64,000 nt of DNA from Palsa-504 sp963742795 (GCA_963742795.1 CAVUNL010000017.1:1-64000), one strand, 5' to 3'. Positions 17,799-27,032 are shown, counted from the first letter of the stretch. Numbers and translations: made by a program. Notes: generated by a model not told the origin, from the sequence alone.

Positions 17799-19364
17799 TT
17801 ACCGGCGGGTACGCTCGAGCGCGTCCCAGAAGCCACGCCGCAGCGCGTGCCGGACCTCATCGTGGAGCAGGAAGTCGATCGGCAGCGCCGACCCCTGCAA
17901 CAGCCTGGCCTCCAGGTCGGACGGCATCCGCGGCTTGCGGGCCAGCACCGCTTCCAGCCACAGCGCCGGGGCGTCCCGCGCCACCGAGGCGCCGAACTCC
18001 TGGCCCTCCTCGTGCGCGGCCTGCACGGCCTCGGACAGCGAGGGCCCGCCGGCCGAGACGTAGCCGGGCGGCGGTGAGGTCGCGACCGGCTGCGGACCGG
18101 TGTACGGGGCGCTGCGGGGCGAGCCCTGCCCGACGTGCTGGGGCCCGGACGGCAGCCCGCCGCCCGGCGACGAGCCGATCGGGCCCATGGGGATCGGGGC
18201 GTTCGGCGCGTTCGGGGTGTTGGGGCGGGAGGGCAGGCGGCGCAGCTGGCCGGGGGGAGCCGGGGGGGCTTCGGTGCCGGCCAGGCCGTCGGGGGTGACC
18301 GGGGGAATGGCGTAGCCGGCGACATCCTCGGTGACGCGGGCGACCCGGGTCGGCTCTGCGCGGTCTGCGCGGTCTGCACGCTCTACGCGGTCCTGGCGGG
18401 TGCGCGGGGAGACCGGGGCGGGGGCGGCGTAGATGTCCGGGCGGGCGGCGGCCTCACCGTTGACGCTTTCGCGCGGGCGCTCGTCACGGGTCCGGTCCTC
18501 GCGGGTGCGGTCCTCGCCGGTGCGGTCCTCGCGGGCTTCGCGGTCGCGAGCTTCGCGGGTCCGGTCCTCGCGGTCGCGGGCTTCGCGGGTCCGGTCGTCG
18601 CGGGCGGCACGGTCCTCGCGGCTGGCGGCGCGGGGCAGCTGGAGGGCGGGCCGCTGGTACTCGGCCACCACCGGCGCGGTGTAGATGGAGGGCGGCGCGT
18701 GGTTGCCCGACCCGGCGGGCAGCGCCTGGTACGCGCCCACGCCCGCTACCGCCGAATGCCCGTTGACCAGCGGCCGTCCCGGAACGCGGTCCGCGTCGTC
18801 CGGCTCGTCGGCGTGCGCGGGTTCGGCGCCCACGATCAGCTCGACGTAGGGCCGGAGCTGCTCGCCGCCGATCTCGATGATGTCGTCGGACTCCTGGCGC
18901 AGCGACCGGGAGATGGTCCAGTTGCCGTCCACCGCGATGTGCACCAGGGTGACGCGCATGCCGAGGTCCTGGACGTCGGCGATGACCTGGGCCAGGTCCT
19001 CCTCCGCGCTGACCACCAGCGCGTCGCTGACCGCGCTGTTGCGGGCCAGCGTGGTCAGGTCCCGGTGGATCTCGGTTTCCACGCCCTCGCGGCGGCCGGG
19101 ACGGATCTTGGCCACCCGGAGCTTGATGCCCGGGATGTCGGCCAGGGCGTCCTGCTCGGCAGTGCGGCGGCCGTCGACGGTCGCCTCGTACCAGTAGCAG
19201 CGCAACAGCGGCAGCCCGGTGCGCTCGCGCGCCATGCCGCCCAGCAGCTGCAGGAGTCCCTCATAGTCCCAGGAGACCGATTCGCCTCGGCGGGTCCCGT
19301 GCACGGCCATGGCACCATCTGCGAGCACGTAGCTTGCGTCAACGAACAACGCGCAGCGATCCAC
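17799..19364 (-). CDS. NYN (PIN-like) domain protein with repetitive linker
   Basis: A 521-residue protein. The N-terminal NYN domain (residues ~1-180) starts CALFVDASYVLADGAMAVHG and carries the acidic residues expected of a metal-dependent RNase fold: Asp in LFVDAS, Asp in VETEIHRDLTT and Asp in LVVSAEEDLAQV. Next comes a long disordered linker (~200-440) with charged repeats of the type REDRTREARD, then a conserved C-terminal helical domain (LWLEAVLARKPRMPSDLEAR, LLQGSALPIDFLLHDEVRHA). This resembles the NYN-plus-LOTUS-like layout of RNA-processing proteins. RNase activity is likely but unproven, and no target is known. Confidence 0.82.
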   Translation of the reverse strand: MDRCALFVDASYVLADGAMAVHGTRRGESVSWDYEGLLQLLGGMARERTGLPLLRCYWYEATVDGRRTAEQDALADIPGIKLRVAKIRPGRREGVETEIHRDLTTLARNSAVSDALVVSAEEDLAQVIADVQDLGMRVTLVHIAVDGNWTISRSLRQESDDIIEIGGEQLRPYVELIVGAEPAHADEPDDADRVPGRPLVNGHSAVAGVGAYQALPAGSGNHAPPSIYTAPVVAEYQRPALQLPRAASREDRAARDDRTREARDREDRTREARDREAREDRTGEDRTREDRTRDERPRESVNGEAAARPDIYAAPAPVSPRTRQDRVERADRADRAEPTRVARVTEDVAGYAIPPVTPDGLAGTEAPPAPPGQLRRLPSRPNTPNAPNAPIPMGPIGSSPGGGLPSGPQHVGQGSPRSAPYTGPQPVATSPPPGYVSAGGPSLSEAVQAAHEEGQEFGASVARDAPALWLEAVLARKPRMPSDLEARLLQGSALPIDFLLHDEVRHALRRGFWDALERTRR

Positions 19365-19513
19365 GGCCCCACCGTCCCTTCCTCGGCGCAGCGGTCACCC
19401 TTTGAGGCACCGATCCGGACCTGACCGGTCTAAGCGTAGTGAAGTAACCTTCTCCGGGATGGCTTTCCGCGCATTCCCGCTGCATGAAGGGGCCTGAAGG
19501 GAAGGAGACGGCC

Positions 19514-20047
19514 GTGGGCGACCGGGCGGAACTGCTCGCGGCGATCAAGGCGAAGGCGGTCATCCGGGGGGACTTCATCCTCTCCTCGGGCCAGCGCGCC
19601 GACTGGTACGTCGACCTGCGGCGGGTGTTGCTGGACGGGCGCCTGGCACCGCTAGCGGGCCGGGTCATGCTGGACCTCACCTGGGATCTGGGTTACGAGG
19701 CGGCCGGCGGCCTGACCCTGGGCGCCGACCCGGTCGCCACCGCGATGATGCACGCGGCCGCCGCCCGGGGCACGCCGATCGACGCGTTCGTGGTCCGGAA
19801 GAAGGAGAAGGACCACGGCACCCAGCGCCGGATCGAGGGTCCGGACGTGACCGGCCGCCGGGTACTCGCGGTCGAGGACACCTCGACCACCGGCGCCTCC
19901 CCGCTCACCGCGGTCGAGGCTCTGCGCGAGGCGGGCGCCGAGGTGGCCGGGGTGGCGGTGCTGGTCAACCGGGGCGCGCGGGAACGCGTGACCGAACACG
20001 GGCTGATCTTCCGGGCCGCGTACGACCGGTCAGACCTCGGCATCTGA
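19514..20047 (+). CDS. pyrE: Orotate phosphoribosyltransferase
   Basis: A 177-residue enzyme that joins orotate and PRPP to form OMP in pyrimidine synthesis. The PRPP-binding motif VLAVEDTSTTGAS is clear, as are FILSSGQRADWYVDLR at the N-terminus and the flexible-loop region VVRKKEKDHGTQRRIEG. I chose GTG 19514 because GGAAGGAG lies 7 nt upstream; a frame from ATG 19484 would put that ribosome site inside the gene. It is a lone pyrimidine gene here and converges with the DedA gene, overlapping its end by 18 bp. Confidence 0.93.
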   Translation: MGDRAELLAAIKAKAVIRGDFILSSGQRADWYVDLRRVLLDGRLAPLAGRVMLDLTWDLGYEAAGGLTLGADPVATAMMHAAAARGTPIDAFVVRKKEKDHGTQRRIEGPDVTGRRVLAVEDTSTTGASPLTAVEALREAGAEVAGVAVLVNRGARERVTEHGLIFRAAYDRSDLGI

Positions 20048-20779
20048 CCGGTGCCGGCCGGGCCCGCGCGGCGCCTGTGCCTGTGCGGTGGGGGCCTGCG
20101 CTGCGGGCTCTTGTGCTGCGGGCTCTTGTGCTGCGGGCTCTTGTGCTGCGGCCCCTTGGCCTTCTTTGGCCTGTGCTTGGTCTTTGTCCTGTGCGGCCTC
20201 GCGGCGGAACTGGCGTAGCCGGTACAGCACGAAGCCGACGACCGCGATGACCACGATCGCGAACAGCACGTAGCCGACGACGGTCAGGCCGTGGCTGACG
20301 CTGTTCCAGGCGTGGCCGAGCTGGTAGCCGGCCACGGAGAGCACAGTGGCGTAGATGACGGTGCCGATCAAGCTGAGCACCCCGAACCGGAGCGCCGGGA
20401 TACGGACCAGGCCCGCCACGATCGAGGTGAAGGCGCGGACGAAGGGCAGCATGCGGCCGACGACAACGGCCCAGGACCCCCGGCCGGCCAGGAACCGCTC
20501 GGCCCGATCGACGTCGCTCTGCGTCACCAGCACGTAGCGGCCCAGCTTGGCCACCAACGGCTTGCCGCCTACCCGGCCGACCGCATAGGAGGCGTACGAC
20601 CCGGCGAGCTCGGCCAGCGAGCCGATGATAATGACCAGGGCGAGGTTAAGATGCCCCTGGTAGGCGAGCACACCGGCGAACCCGAACGTGATCTCGGACG
20701 AGATCGGGATGCACGCCGCCTCGAGGAAGCCGAACAGAATGAGGGCAGCGTAAGGCGCCGACGTGAGAAAACTCTCCAT
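20030..20779 (-). CDS. DedA-family membrane protein
   Basis: A 249-residue membrane protein with about five hydrophobic segments. The DedA signature region is present: FLEAACIPISSEITFGFAGV near the N-terminus and RFLAGRGSWAVVVGRMLPFV, RAFTSIVAGLVRIPALRFG in the middle. DedA proteins are now viewed as lipid transporters or flippases that maintain envelope lipids and proton motive force. The cytoplasmic tail is unusual: repeated AAQEPAAQEP units encoded by a 15-bp tandem repeat (20097-20150). The start ATG 20779 places the first helix correctly. Confidence 0.88.
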   Translation of the reverse strand: MESFLTSAPYAALILFGFLEAACIPISSEITFGFAGVLAYQGHLNLALVIIIGSLAELAGSYASYAVGRVGGKPLVAKLGRYVLVTQSDVDRAERFLAGRGSWAVVVGRMLPFVRAFTSIVAGLVRIPALRFGVLSLIGTVIYATVLSVAGYQLGHAWNSVSHGLTVVGYVLFAIVVIAVVGFVLYRLRQFRREAAQDKDQAQAKEGQGAAAQEPAAQEPAAQEPAAQAPTAQAQAPRGPGRHRSDAEV

Positions 20780-20939
20780 GGCTTCATGTTGTACCCCATG
20801 CCCGGCACCTCCCGGTGCATCTTCATGCTCGCTTCATGTCTAGGCTTGGGTTCTAGGGGTTTCAGGTCGAAGGTCCCTAGAGTGACGCCGCCTGACTATC
20901 TACCCTGAGGTCAGGTTAAAGCCAAGGGAGTTAGTTGCC

Positions 20940-21962
20940 ATGCCTATCGCGACCCCAGAGATTTACGCGCAGATGCTCGACACCGCCAAGCAGCGCGGCT
21001 ACGCGTTTCCGGCCATCAACGTGACGTCAAGCCAGACGCTGAACGCGGCGCTGCGCGGGTTCGCGGACGCCAGCAGCGACGGGATCGTCCAGATCTCCAC
21101 CGGCGGCGCCGAGTACCTGTCGGGCCAGGCGGTCAAGAACATGGTAGTCGGAGCGTCCGCGCTGGCCGAGTTCGCGCACGTGGTCGCCGACCGGTATCCC
21201 ATCCACGTGGCCCTGCACACCGATCACTGCCCGAAGGACAAGCTCGACGGCTACATGCGCCCGCTGGTCGCCATCTCCAGGGAGCGGGTGCAGCACGGCC
21301 AGGAGCCGTTGTTCCAGTCGCACATGTGGGACGGCTCGGCGGTGCCGCTGAAGGAGAACCTGGAGATCGCCAGCGAACTGCTGGAGCAGTGCGCGGCCGC
21401 CCGGATAATCATGGAGATGGAGATCGGCGTGGTCGGCGGGGAGGAAGACGGCGTGGTCGGCGAGATCAACGAGAAGCTCTACACCACGGCGGAAGACGCG
21501 CTGGCCACCGCCGAGGCGCTCGGGCTGGGCGAGCGCGGCCGGTACATCCTGGCCGCGACGTTCGGCAACGTGCACGGCGTCTACAAGCCGGGGCACGTGA
21601 AGCTGCGCCCGATCGTGCTCAAGGAGATCCAGGACGCGGTAGGCCAGAAGTACGGCATGGAAAAGCCGTTCGACCTCGTCTTCCACGGCGGGTCCGGGTC
21701 GGCCCTCGAGGAGATCAGGGAAGCCATCGGCTACGGCGTGGTCAAGATGAACGTCGACACCGACACCCAGTACGCCTTTACCAGGCCTGTCGCGGACCAC
21801 ATGTTCAAGAACTACGACGGCGTGCTCAAGGTGGACGGCGACGTGGGCAGCAAGAAGGCCTACGACCCGCGCAGCTGGGGCAAGGCCGGCGAGGCCGGCA
21901 TGACCCAGCGGGTCACCCACGCCTGCGAGGACCTGCTGTCCGCAGGTCACCAGCTGTCGTGA
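20940..21962 (+). CDS. fba: Class II fructose-bisphosphate aldolase
   Basis: A 340-residue zinc-dependent aldolase of glycolysis and gluconeogenesis that splits fructose-1,6-bisphosphate. Zinc-site and active-site pieces are visible: HVALHTDHCPKDKL near residue 85-100, ATFGNVHGVYKPGHVKL, LVFHGGSGSALEEI and VVKMNVDTDTQYAFTRPV. ATG 20940 follows GGGAG with normal spacing. It is translationally coupled to the DUF3151 gene (TGATG overlap), the order I recall from Streptomyces. Confidence 0.96.
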   Translation: MPIATPEIYAQMLDTAKQRGYAFPAINVTSSQTLNAALRGFADASSDGIVQISTGGAEYLSGQAVKNMVVGASALAEFAHVVADRYPIHVALHTDHCPKDKLDGYMRPLVAISRERVQHGQEPLFQSHMWDGSAVPLKENLEIASELLEQCAAARIIMEMEIGVVGGEEDGVVGEINEKLYTTAEDALATAEALGLGERGRYILAATFGNVHGVYKPGHVKLRPIVLKEIQDAVGQKYGMEKPFDLVFHGGSGSALEEIREAIGYGVVKMNVDTDTQYAFTRPVADHMFKNYDGVLKVDGDVGSKKAYDPRSWGKAGEAGMTQRVTHACEDLLSAGHQLS

Positions 21963-22384
21963 TGGATCGCGATAATCTGCTGGCCGGGCCGCCGGCCACG
22001 TACCTGCTGGAAAACGAGGAGGCGGCCGCGGCGTTGCGGGCGGGCGCTTCGCCCTCGGAGGTCGCGGCCCGGTTCCCGGCCTACTCGGCCGCGTGGGCGG
22101 CGCTGGCCGAGGCCGCGTTCGCCGACGGTGATCCGGTCATGGCGTACGCGTACGCGCGGACCGGGTACCACCGGGGGCTGGATCAGCTGCGGCGTTCGGG
22201 CTGGCACGGCACCGGGCCGATTCCCTGGGAGCACGAGCCGAACCGGGGCTTCCTGCGGTCGCTGTCCATGCTGGGCCGCGCCGCTGGCGCCATCGGCGAA
22301 GACGACGAGGCCCAGCGCTGCGACCAGTTCCTCCGCGAGAGCAGCGCCGCCGCCGCTGCCGCCCTGCGCGGCAGCGGCGCGTAA
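21962..22384 (+). CDS. DUF3151 family protein
   Basis: A 140-residue, mostly helical actinobacterial protein. Family-typical stretches are LAGPPATYLLENEEAAAALR, AYAYARTGYHRGLDQLRRSG and IPWEHEPNRGFLRSLSMLGR. Its ATG overlaps the fba stop codon, so the two are co-translated, and this link is conserved in related genomes as far as I know. No catalytic motif is visible; it might act as a small regulator or partner of central carbon metabolism, but that is only inferred from position. Confidence 0.88.
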   Translation: MDRDNLLAGPPATYLLENEEAAAALRAGASPSEVAARFPAYSAAWAALAEAAFADGDPVMAYAYARTGYHRGLDQLRRSGWHGTGPIPWEHEPNRGFLRSLSMLGRAAGAIGEDDEAQRCDQFLRESSAAAAAALRGSGA

Positions 22385-22876
22385 CCTGCGGGGCGCGTGC
22401 TTGGTGGGGCTGCTGAGCTGAGCGGCGACACGCACGCTGCGAGGCTTTTTCAGGCTTTTTCATGATCGCGAAGACTTTTACGCCCGTGCTATTTGCCGTA
22501 TAAGAGTCTTCGCGATCATGGCGAGCGCCTTCCGGGACGCGGCAGACGCCTCGCGAGAGTGCACGGGGAGCACGGAAGCGGCGTGTGGGGCGTGAGGGGC
22601 ACGGGAAGCGCGGATGCTACCCAGAAGCGCCGAGCTGCCTAGGAACCGGACGCGAGACGCGAGGAGCGCAGGTGCGGGGGCGCCAGAGGCTGCGCGATGC
22701 GTTTGCGCAGGAGGAGTGCGGTCATAGGGGGACATGGCGGGCGGCGGTTAATGGCTTAGGCAAGGGGTTCTAACAATTGTGCCGTCCGGCGTGTCGTAGA
22801 GGGCAAAAACGTGTTCTATATGACAGTCTTGTGATGTGCATCTGATAGGACAGGTGATCGTACCGGGCGGTGCCGG
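22385..22876. other. Intergenic region without a convincing gene
   Basis: About 490 bp. The left end has two GGCTTTTT runs (22443-22460) that probably help to end fba/DUF3151 transcripts, followed by the long inverted repeat. The right end is AT-richer (TGTTCTATATGACAG at ~22811) and probably belongs to the terminal sequence of the TnpB-like element. The middle (22521-22790) has open frames only of low quality and I see nothing in it. Confidence 0.5.
22461..22520. repeat. Perfect 16-bp inverted repeat
   Basis: CATGATCGCGAAGACT at 22461-22476 is repeated as its exact reverse complement at 22505-22520, separated by 28 bp. Each arm contains an ATG that opens a 13-codon frame running through the centre, on the plus strand (MIAKTFTPVLFAV) and on the minus strand (MIAKTLIRQIARA). 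It may be a terminator stem, a regulator-binding site or the end of a small mobile element. Confidence 0.85.
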
Positions 22877-24363
22877 GTGAGTCCGCCGCTGCGCCGGGTC
22901 GCGGCGCCGTTCGTGGCCGCTGCCCCGGCCGGGGCGCGGGTGCGGACCCGGCTGCGGGTGTCGGGACAGGACGCGGCGGTGCTGCGAGCGGCGGGCCGGC
23001 ACGTGGGGTCGCTGGCCGAGCGGGACCTGGCCGCGCGGTGCGCGGAGGGGCCGCTGGACGCCCAGGGTCGGGCCCGATCCCGGGCGCGGCGCAAGCGGGC
23101 GCTGACGGCGCAGTCATCGTCGCGGTGGGCCGGGGCGATCACCCGGGCCAGCGAGGACCAGTGGCAGCTGGCCACACGGAACCTGCGCGCCGAGGCGTCG
23201 GGCCTGCGCGCCCGGATCGGCGCGATCAGGACCCGGCTGGCTGTCCCGGCGGGCGGCCTGGCCGGGCGGGTGCGCGGGTACGCGAGCGCGGCGGAGCGGC
23301 ATGCCAAGCGGGTCCGGCTGCAGGTGCTGCAGGCCCGGCTGGCTGCGGTGGACCGGCGGCTGGCGGCGGGCAGGGTGTCGGTGGTGCGGGGCGGCCGGGC
23401 GCTGTTGCGCACGCGCGGAAACCTGGCCGCCGCGGGGTTGACCCAGGAGCAGTGGCGGCGGGAGTGGGAGGCGGCGCGGCTGTTCTTGACCGCGGACGGG
23501 GAGAAGGACAAGGCGTTCGGGAACGAGACGATCAGGTGGCACCCCGGCGAAGGCTGGCTGGAGATACGGCTGCCCGGCCCGCTGGCCCAGCTGGCGTACC
23601 GGCCGCATGGCCGGTACCGGACGGGAACCCGGCCGGGCGGCCGGTCACGATCCCGGTCGTGCTGGCGGGGCTGCCCGCCCGCCAGCGCGACGGGCGGCTG
23701 CGCGGCGCCATCTCCGCGCTGATCGGGCTGGCCCGCCAGCGCGGCTGCCGGGCGATCGTGATCGAGGACCTGGACTTCGCTGCTGCCCGCGAGCAAGGAC
23801 GCGAACGGCACGGTAGCCGACCCTCGCGCGGCGCGCGCGGCCGCCGCTACCGGGCGCTGGTCGCCGGCCTCCCGACCGGCCGGTTCCGGGACCGGCTGGT
23901 CCAGATGGCATCCAACGCGGGCCTGGCCGTGATCGCGGTCGACCCGGCGTACACCTCCCGGTGGGGGGCTGAGCATTGGCTCGGCCCGCTGCGGGAACGA
24001 GTTTCCCCGGTCCCCGCCAGCGGCCATCATGCGGCCGCGGTGGTGATCGGCAGGCGTGCGCTCGGCCACCGGGCGCGGCGACGGGCCGGCGTGACCGGCG
24101 GCGGCCAGCGGACCAGCCGCCGGAGAGCTGCCCCCCGAGCACCCGCGGCCACCCGCACCAGCAGGGACGGCAGGCCCCGCCAGGCCCTGCGGCAGCCACC
24201 ACGGTGGCGCAAGACCGCTACGGCCACCCGGACACGCCCGCCCGACCAGGCAGCCCAAGACCGTCCGGGGCCGCCGGCTAGCCAGGACCATATCCTGCTA
24301 GTTCAACAGGGACGGTTTGCGGGTAATCTCAGAGCGCAAGAGCCCCTGCTGCGCTTGTGCTGA
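22877..24363 (+). pseudogene. Decayed TnpB-like (IS200/IS605-type) RuvC protein
   Basis: The gene must be read in two frames. The first (from GTG 22877 to about 23605) gives the N-terminal helical part with an Arg-rich region. The second (from about 23605) gives GCRAIVIEDLDFAAAREQGR, the RuvC-II glutamate region, and LAVIAVDPAYTSRWGAEHW, the RuvC-III aspartate region. The segment that should contain the RuvC-I aspartate (VDLN-type motif) is missing at the frame junction, so this is an internal deletion plus frameshift, not just a base error. The zinc-finger cysteines usual in TnpB are absent, as in a known group of actinobacterial TnpB-related proteins. No TnpA partner is seen nearby. Confidence 0.7.
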
Positions 24364-24372
24364 GCAGGGGCT
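24341..24372 (+). terminator. Stem-loop between the TnpB-like gene and purA
   Basis: A perfect 10-bp stem, AGCCCCTGCT / AGCAGGGGCT, with a 12-nt loop ends 29 bp before the purA start. It can end transcription of the decayed element or act as an attenuator for purA. There is no long T-run, so termination is not certain. Confidence 0.6.
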
Positions 24373-24401
24373 TCGTATGTGTGTGCGGGAGGGGATGCGC
24401 A

Positions 24402-25694
24402 ATGCCCGCCATCGTGCTGGTCGGTGCTCAGTGGGGCGACGAGGGCAAGGGCAAGGCGACCGACCTGCTCGGCGACCGCGTGGACTACGTGGTGCGGTAT
24501 CAGGGCGGGAACAACGCCGGCCACACGGTCGTCATCGGCGACGAGAGTTACGCGCTGCACCTGCTGCCGTCCGGGGTGCTGTCGCCGCGGGTGGTTCCGG
24601 TGATCGGCAACGGGGTGGTGATCGACCCGCAGGTGCTGCTGGACGAGATCGACGGGCTGCAGGCCCGCGGCGTCGATTGCGGAAAGCTGCTGGTGTCGGC
24701 GAACGCGCACCTGATCACGCCGTACCACCGGGCGCTGGACAAGGTCACCGAGCGGTACCTGGGCAGCGCGCGGATCGGGACCACCGGCCGCGGCATCGGT
24801 CCGGCCTACGGGGACAAGATCGCCCGGATGGGGATCCGCGTGCAGGACCTGTTCGACCCGGGGATCTTGCGCAAGAAGCTGGACCTGGTGCTGCGGGAGA
24901 AGAACCAGGTGCTGAGCAAGGTCTACAACCGGCGCGGCATCGACCCGGAGGCGTGCGCGGCGGAGTACGAGCGGTACGCGGAGCGGCTGCGCCCCTACGT
25001 GGCCGACACCGGGCTGGCCCTGGGACGGGCGCTGGACCAGGGGCGGGTGGTGCTGCTGGAGGGCGCGCAGGCCACCATGCTCGACGTGGACCACGGCACG
25101 TACCCGTTCGTGACCTCCTCCTCTCCCACCGCGGGCGGCGCGTGCGCCGGGTCCGGCATCGGGCCGACCCGGATCTCCGACGTGATCGGTATCGTCAAGG
25201 CGTACACGACGCGGGTCGGCGAGGGCCCCTTCCCCACCGAGCTGCGCGACGAGACCGGCGAGTGGCTGCGCAAGAGCGGCGCGGAGTACGGGGTGACCAC
25301 GGGCCGGCCGCGCCGCTGCGGCTGGTTCGACGCGGTCATCGCGCGGTACGCGACCCGGGTCAACGGGATCACCGGGTACTTCCTGACCAAGCTCGACGTG
25401 CTGTCCGGGCTGGACCAGGTGCCGGTGTGCGTGGCCTACGAGGTGGACGGGCGGCGGCACCACGAGATACCCATGACGCAGACCGAGTTCCACCACGCGG
25501 TGCCGGTCTACGAGTACTTCGACGGCTGGGCCGAGGACATCTCCAAGGCCCGCACCCTCGGCGAGCTCCCCCCGAACGCTCGTACCTACATCGCCGCGAT
25601 CGAGGATCTGATCGCCGCCCCGGTTTGCGCGGTCGGCGTGGGCCCGCGCCGCGACCAGACCCTGCAGCTCCGGGACCTGCTGAGGCAGTGTTAG
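24402..25694 (+). CDS. purA: Adenylosuccinate synthetase
   Basis: A 430-residue enzyme that makes adenylosuccinate from IMP, aspartate and GTP, the first step to AMP. The GTP-binding N-terminus VLVGAQWGDEGKGKATDLLG, then YQGGNNAGHTVVIG, SSSPTAGGACAGSGIGPTRI and the end region TKLDVLSGLDQVPVC are all canonical. ATG 24402 follows GGGAGGGG. It is followed 27 bp later by purD and then purB, so the two-step conversion of IMP to AMP and an early purine step are grouped. No frame problem. Confidence 0.97.
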   Translation: MPAIVLVGAQWGDEGKGKATDLLGDRVDYVVRYQGGNNAGHTVVIGDESYALHLLPSGVLSPRVVPVIGNGVVIDPQVLLDEIDGLQARGVDCGKLLVSANAHLITPYHRALDKVTERYLGSARIGTTGRGIGPAYGDKIARMGIRVQDLFDPGILRKKLDLVLREKNQVLSKVYNRRGIDPEACAAEYERYAERLRPYVADTGLALGRALDQGRVVLLEGAQATMLDVDHGTYPFVTSSSPTAGGACAGSGIGPTRISDVIGIVKAYTTRVGEGPFPTELRDETGEWLRKSGAEYGVTTGRPRRCGWFDAVIARYATRVNGITGYFLTKLDVLSGLDQVPVCVAYEVDGRRHHEIPMTQTEFHHAVPVYEYFDGWAEDISKARTLGELPPNARTYIAAIEDLIAAPVCAVGVGPRRDQTLQLRDLLRQC

Positions 25695-25721
25695 CTTCAC
25701 TGGCCCCGGTAGGCTCGCGGC

Positions 25722-26975
25722 GTGCGCATTCTCGTCATCGGGTCGGGCGGCCGGGAGCACGCCATCGTCCGCGCGCTGAGCGCGGAGCCGGACAGTCTGC
25801 ACGCGGCGCCGGGCAACCCGGGGATCGCGGCCCTCGCGGAAACCCACCACGGCACCGCGGCGGTCCCGGAGCAGATCGTCAAGCTCGCGCGCAGGCTGAG
25901 CCCCGACCTGGTGATCATCGGACCGGAGGCGCCGCTGGTCGCCGGGGCGGCCGACGCGCTGCGGGAGAACGGGGTGGCCTGCTTCGGGCCTGATGCGGCC
26001 GCGGCCCGGATCGAGGGCTCCAAGTCGTTCGCCAAGCAGGTCATGGCCGAGGCCGGCATCCCGACCGGGGCTTCCATTACGTGTACCACAGCCCCCGAGG
26101 CGGAGCAGGCGCTGGCCGCGTTCGGCCCGCCCTACGTGGTCAAGGACGACGCGCTGGCCGCGGGCAAGGGCGTGCTGGTCACCGGGGATCTCGAGGCCGC
26201 CCGGGCGCACGCGCGGGGCTGCAGGAAGGTGGTGATCGAGGAGTTCCTGGACGGGCCGGAGGTGTCGCTGTTCGCGGTGACCGACGGGGTGACCGCTGTG
26301 CCGCTGCTGCCGGCCCAGGACTTCAAGCGGGCCCGGGACGGCGACCAGGGGCCGAATACCGGCGGCATGGGCGCCTACGCGCCGCTCCCCTGGGCGCCCG
26401 CCGACCTGGCCGGGCAGGCCATGGACCGCGTGGTCCAGCCGGCCATCGACGCCATGGCCCGGCGGGGCACGCCGTACCGCGGGCTGCTGTACGCCGGGCT
26501 GGCCTTGACCTCGGCCGGGCCCAAGGTGATCGAGTTCAACGCGCGGTTCGGTGATCCGGAGACACAGGTGGTTCTGGACCGGCTCGCGAGTCCGCTGGGA
26601 CCGCTGTTGCACGCGGCGGCGACTGGGGGCCTGGCTGGCGTCGCGCGACCACGGTGGCGGCCGGGGGCGGCAGTCGTGGTGGTGATCGCCGCGGAAGGCT
26701 ACCCGGAGGCGCCGGTCAAGGGCGACACAATCCATTTCACCGAACGGAACGTGGCGCCAGCGGCCAGCCAGGTGAATGAAACCCATGCGTACGTGCTGCA
26801 CGCGGGGACGGCTCGGGACGCTGCCGGGGAGCTGGTGTCGGCCGGGGGGCGGGTGCTGAACGCGGTGGGGAGCGGCCCGGATGCGGGGGCGGCGCGGGGG
26901 GCGGCGTATGAGCTGGCCGGGACGGTGGAGATGCGCGGCGGGTGGTACCGCCGGGATATCGCCGCGGGGCAGTAA
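25722..26975 (+). CDS. purD: Phosphoribosylamine-glycine ligase (GAR synthetase)
   Basis: A 417-residue ATP-grasp enzyme that joins glycine to phosphoribosylamine, the second step of purine synthesis. Start GTG 25722 gives MRILVIGSGGREHAIVRAL, the canonical N-terminus. ATP-grasp pieces include PPYVVKDDALAAGKGVLVTG, VVIEEFLDGPEVSLFAVTDG and KVIEFNARFGDPETQVVLDR with the metal-binding Glu and Asn. It sits between purA and purB in one orientation; an operon is likely because the gaps are 27 and 57 bp. Confidence 0.97.
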   Translation: MRILVIGSGGREHAIVRALSAEPDSLHAAPGNPGIAALAETHHGTAAVPEQIVKLARRLSPDLVIIGPEAPLVAGAADALRENGVACFGPDAAAARIEGSKSFAKQVMAEAGIPTGASITCTTAPEAEQALAAFGPPYVVKDDALAAGKGVLVTGDLEAARAHARGCRKVVIEEFLDGPEVSLFAVTDGVTAVPLLPAQDFKRARDGDQGPNTGGMGAYAPLPWAPADLAGQAMDRVVQPAIDAMARRGTPYRGLLYAGLALTSAGPKVIEFNARFGDPETQVVLDRLASPLGPLLHAAATGGLAGVARPRWRPGAAVVVVIAAEGYPEAPVKGDTIHFTERNVAPAASQVNETHAYVLHAGTARDAAGELVSAGGRVLNAVGSGPDAGAARGAAYELAGTVEMRGGWYRRDIAAGQ

Positions 26976-27032
26976 CGGGCGCCGTGAGCGACGGCGAGCA
27001 GGAGGCGGGGCGCCGGCGGATACGGTGGAGGC

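Noticed and set aside
22463..22504. A 13-codon peptide gene (MIAKTFTPVLFAV) as toxin or leader peptide
   Set aside because: The matching frame on the other strand follows automatically from the inverted repeat, and no ribosome binding site precedes either ATG.
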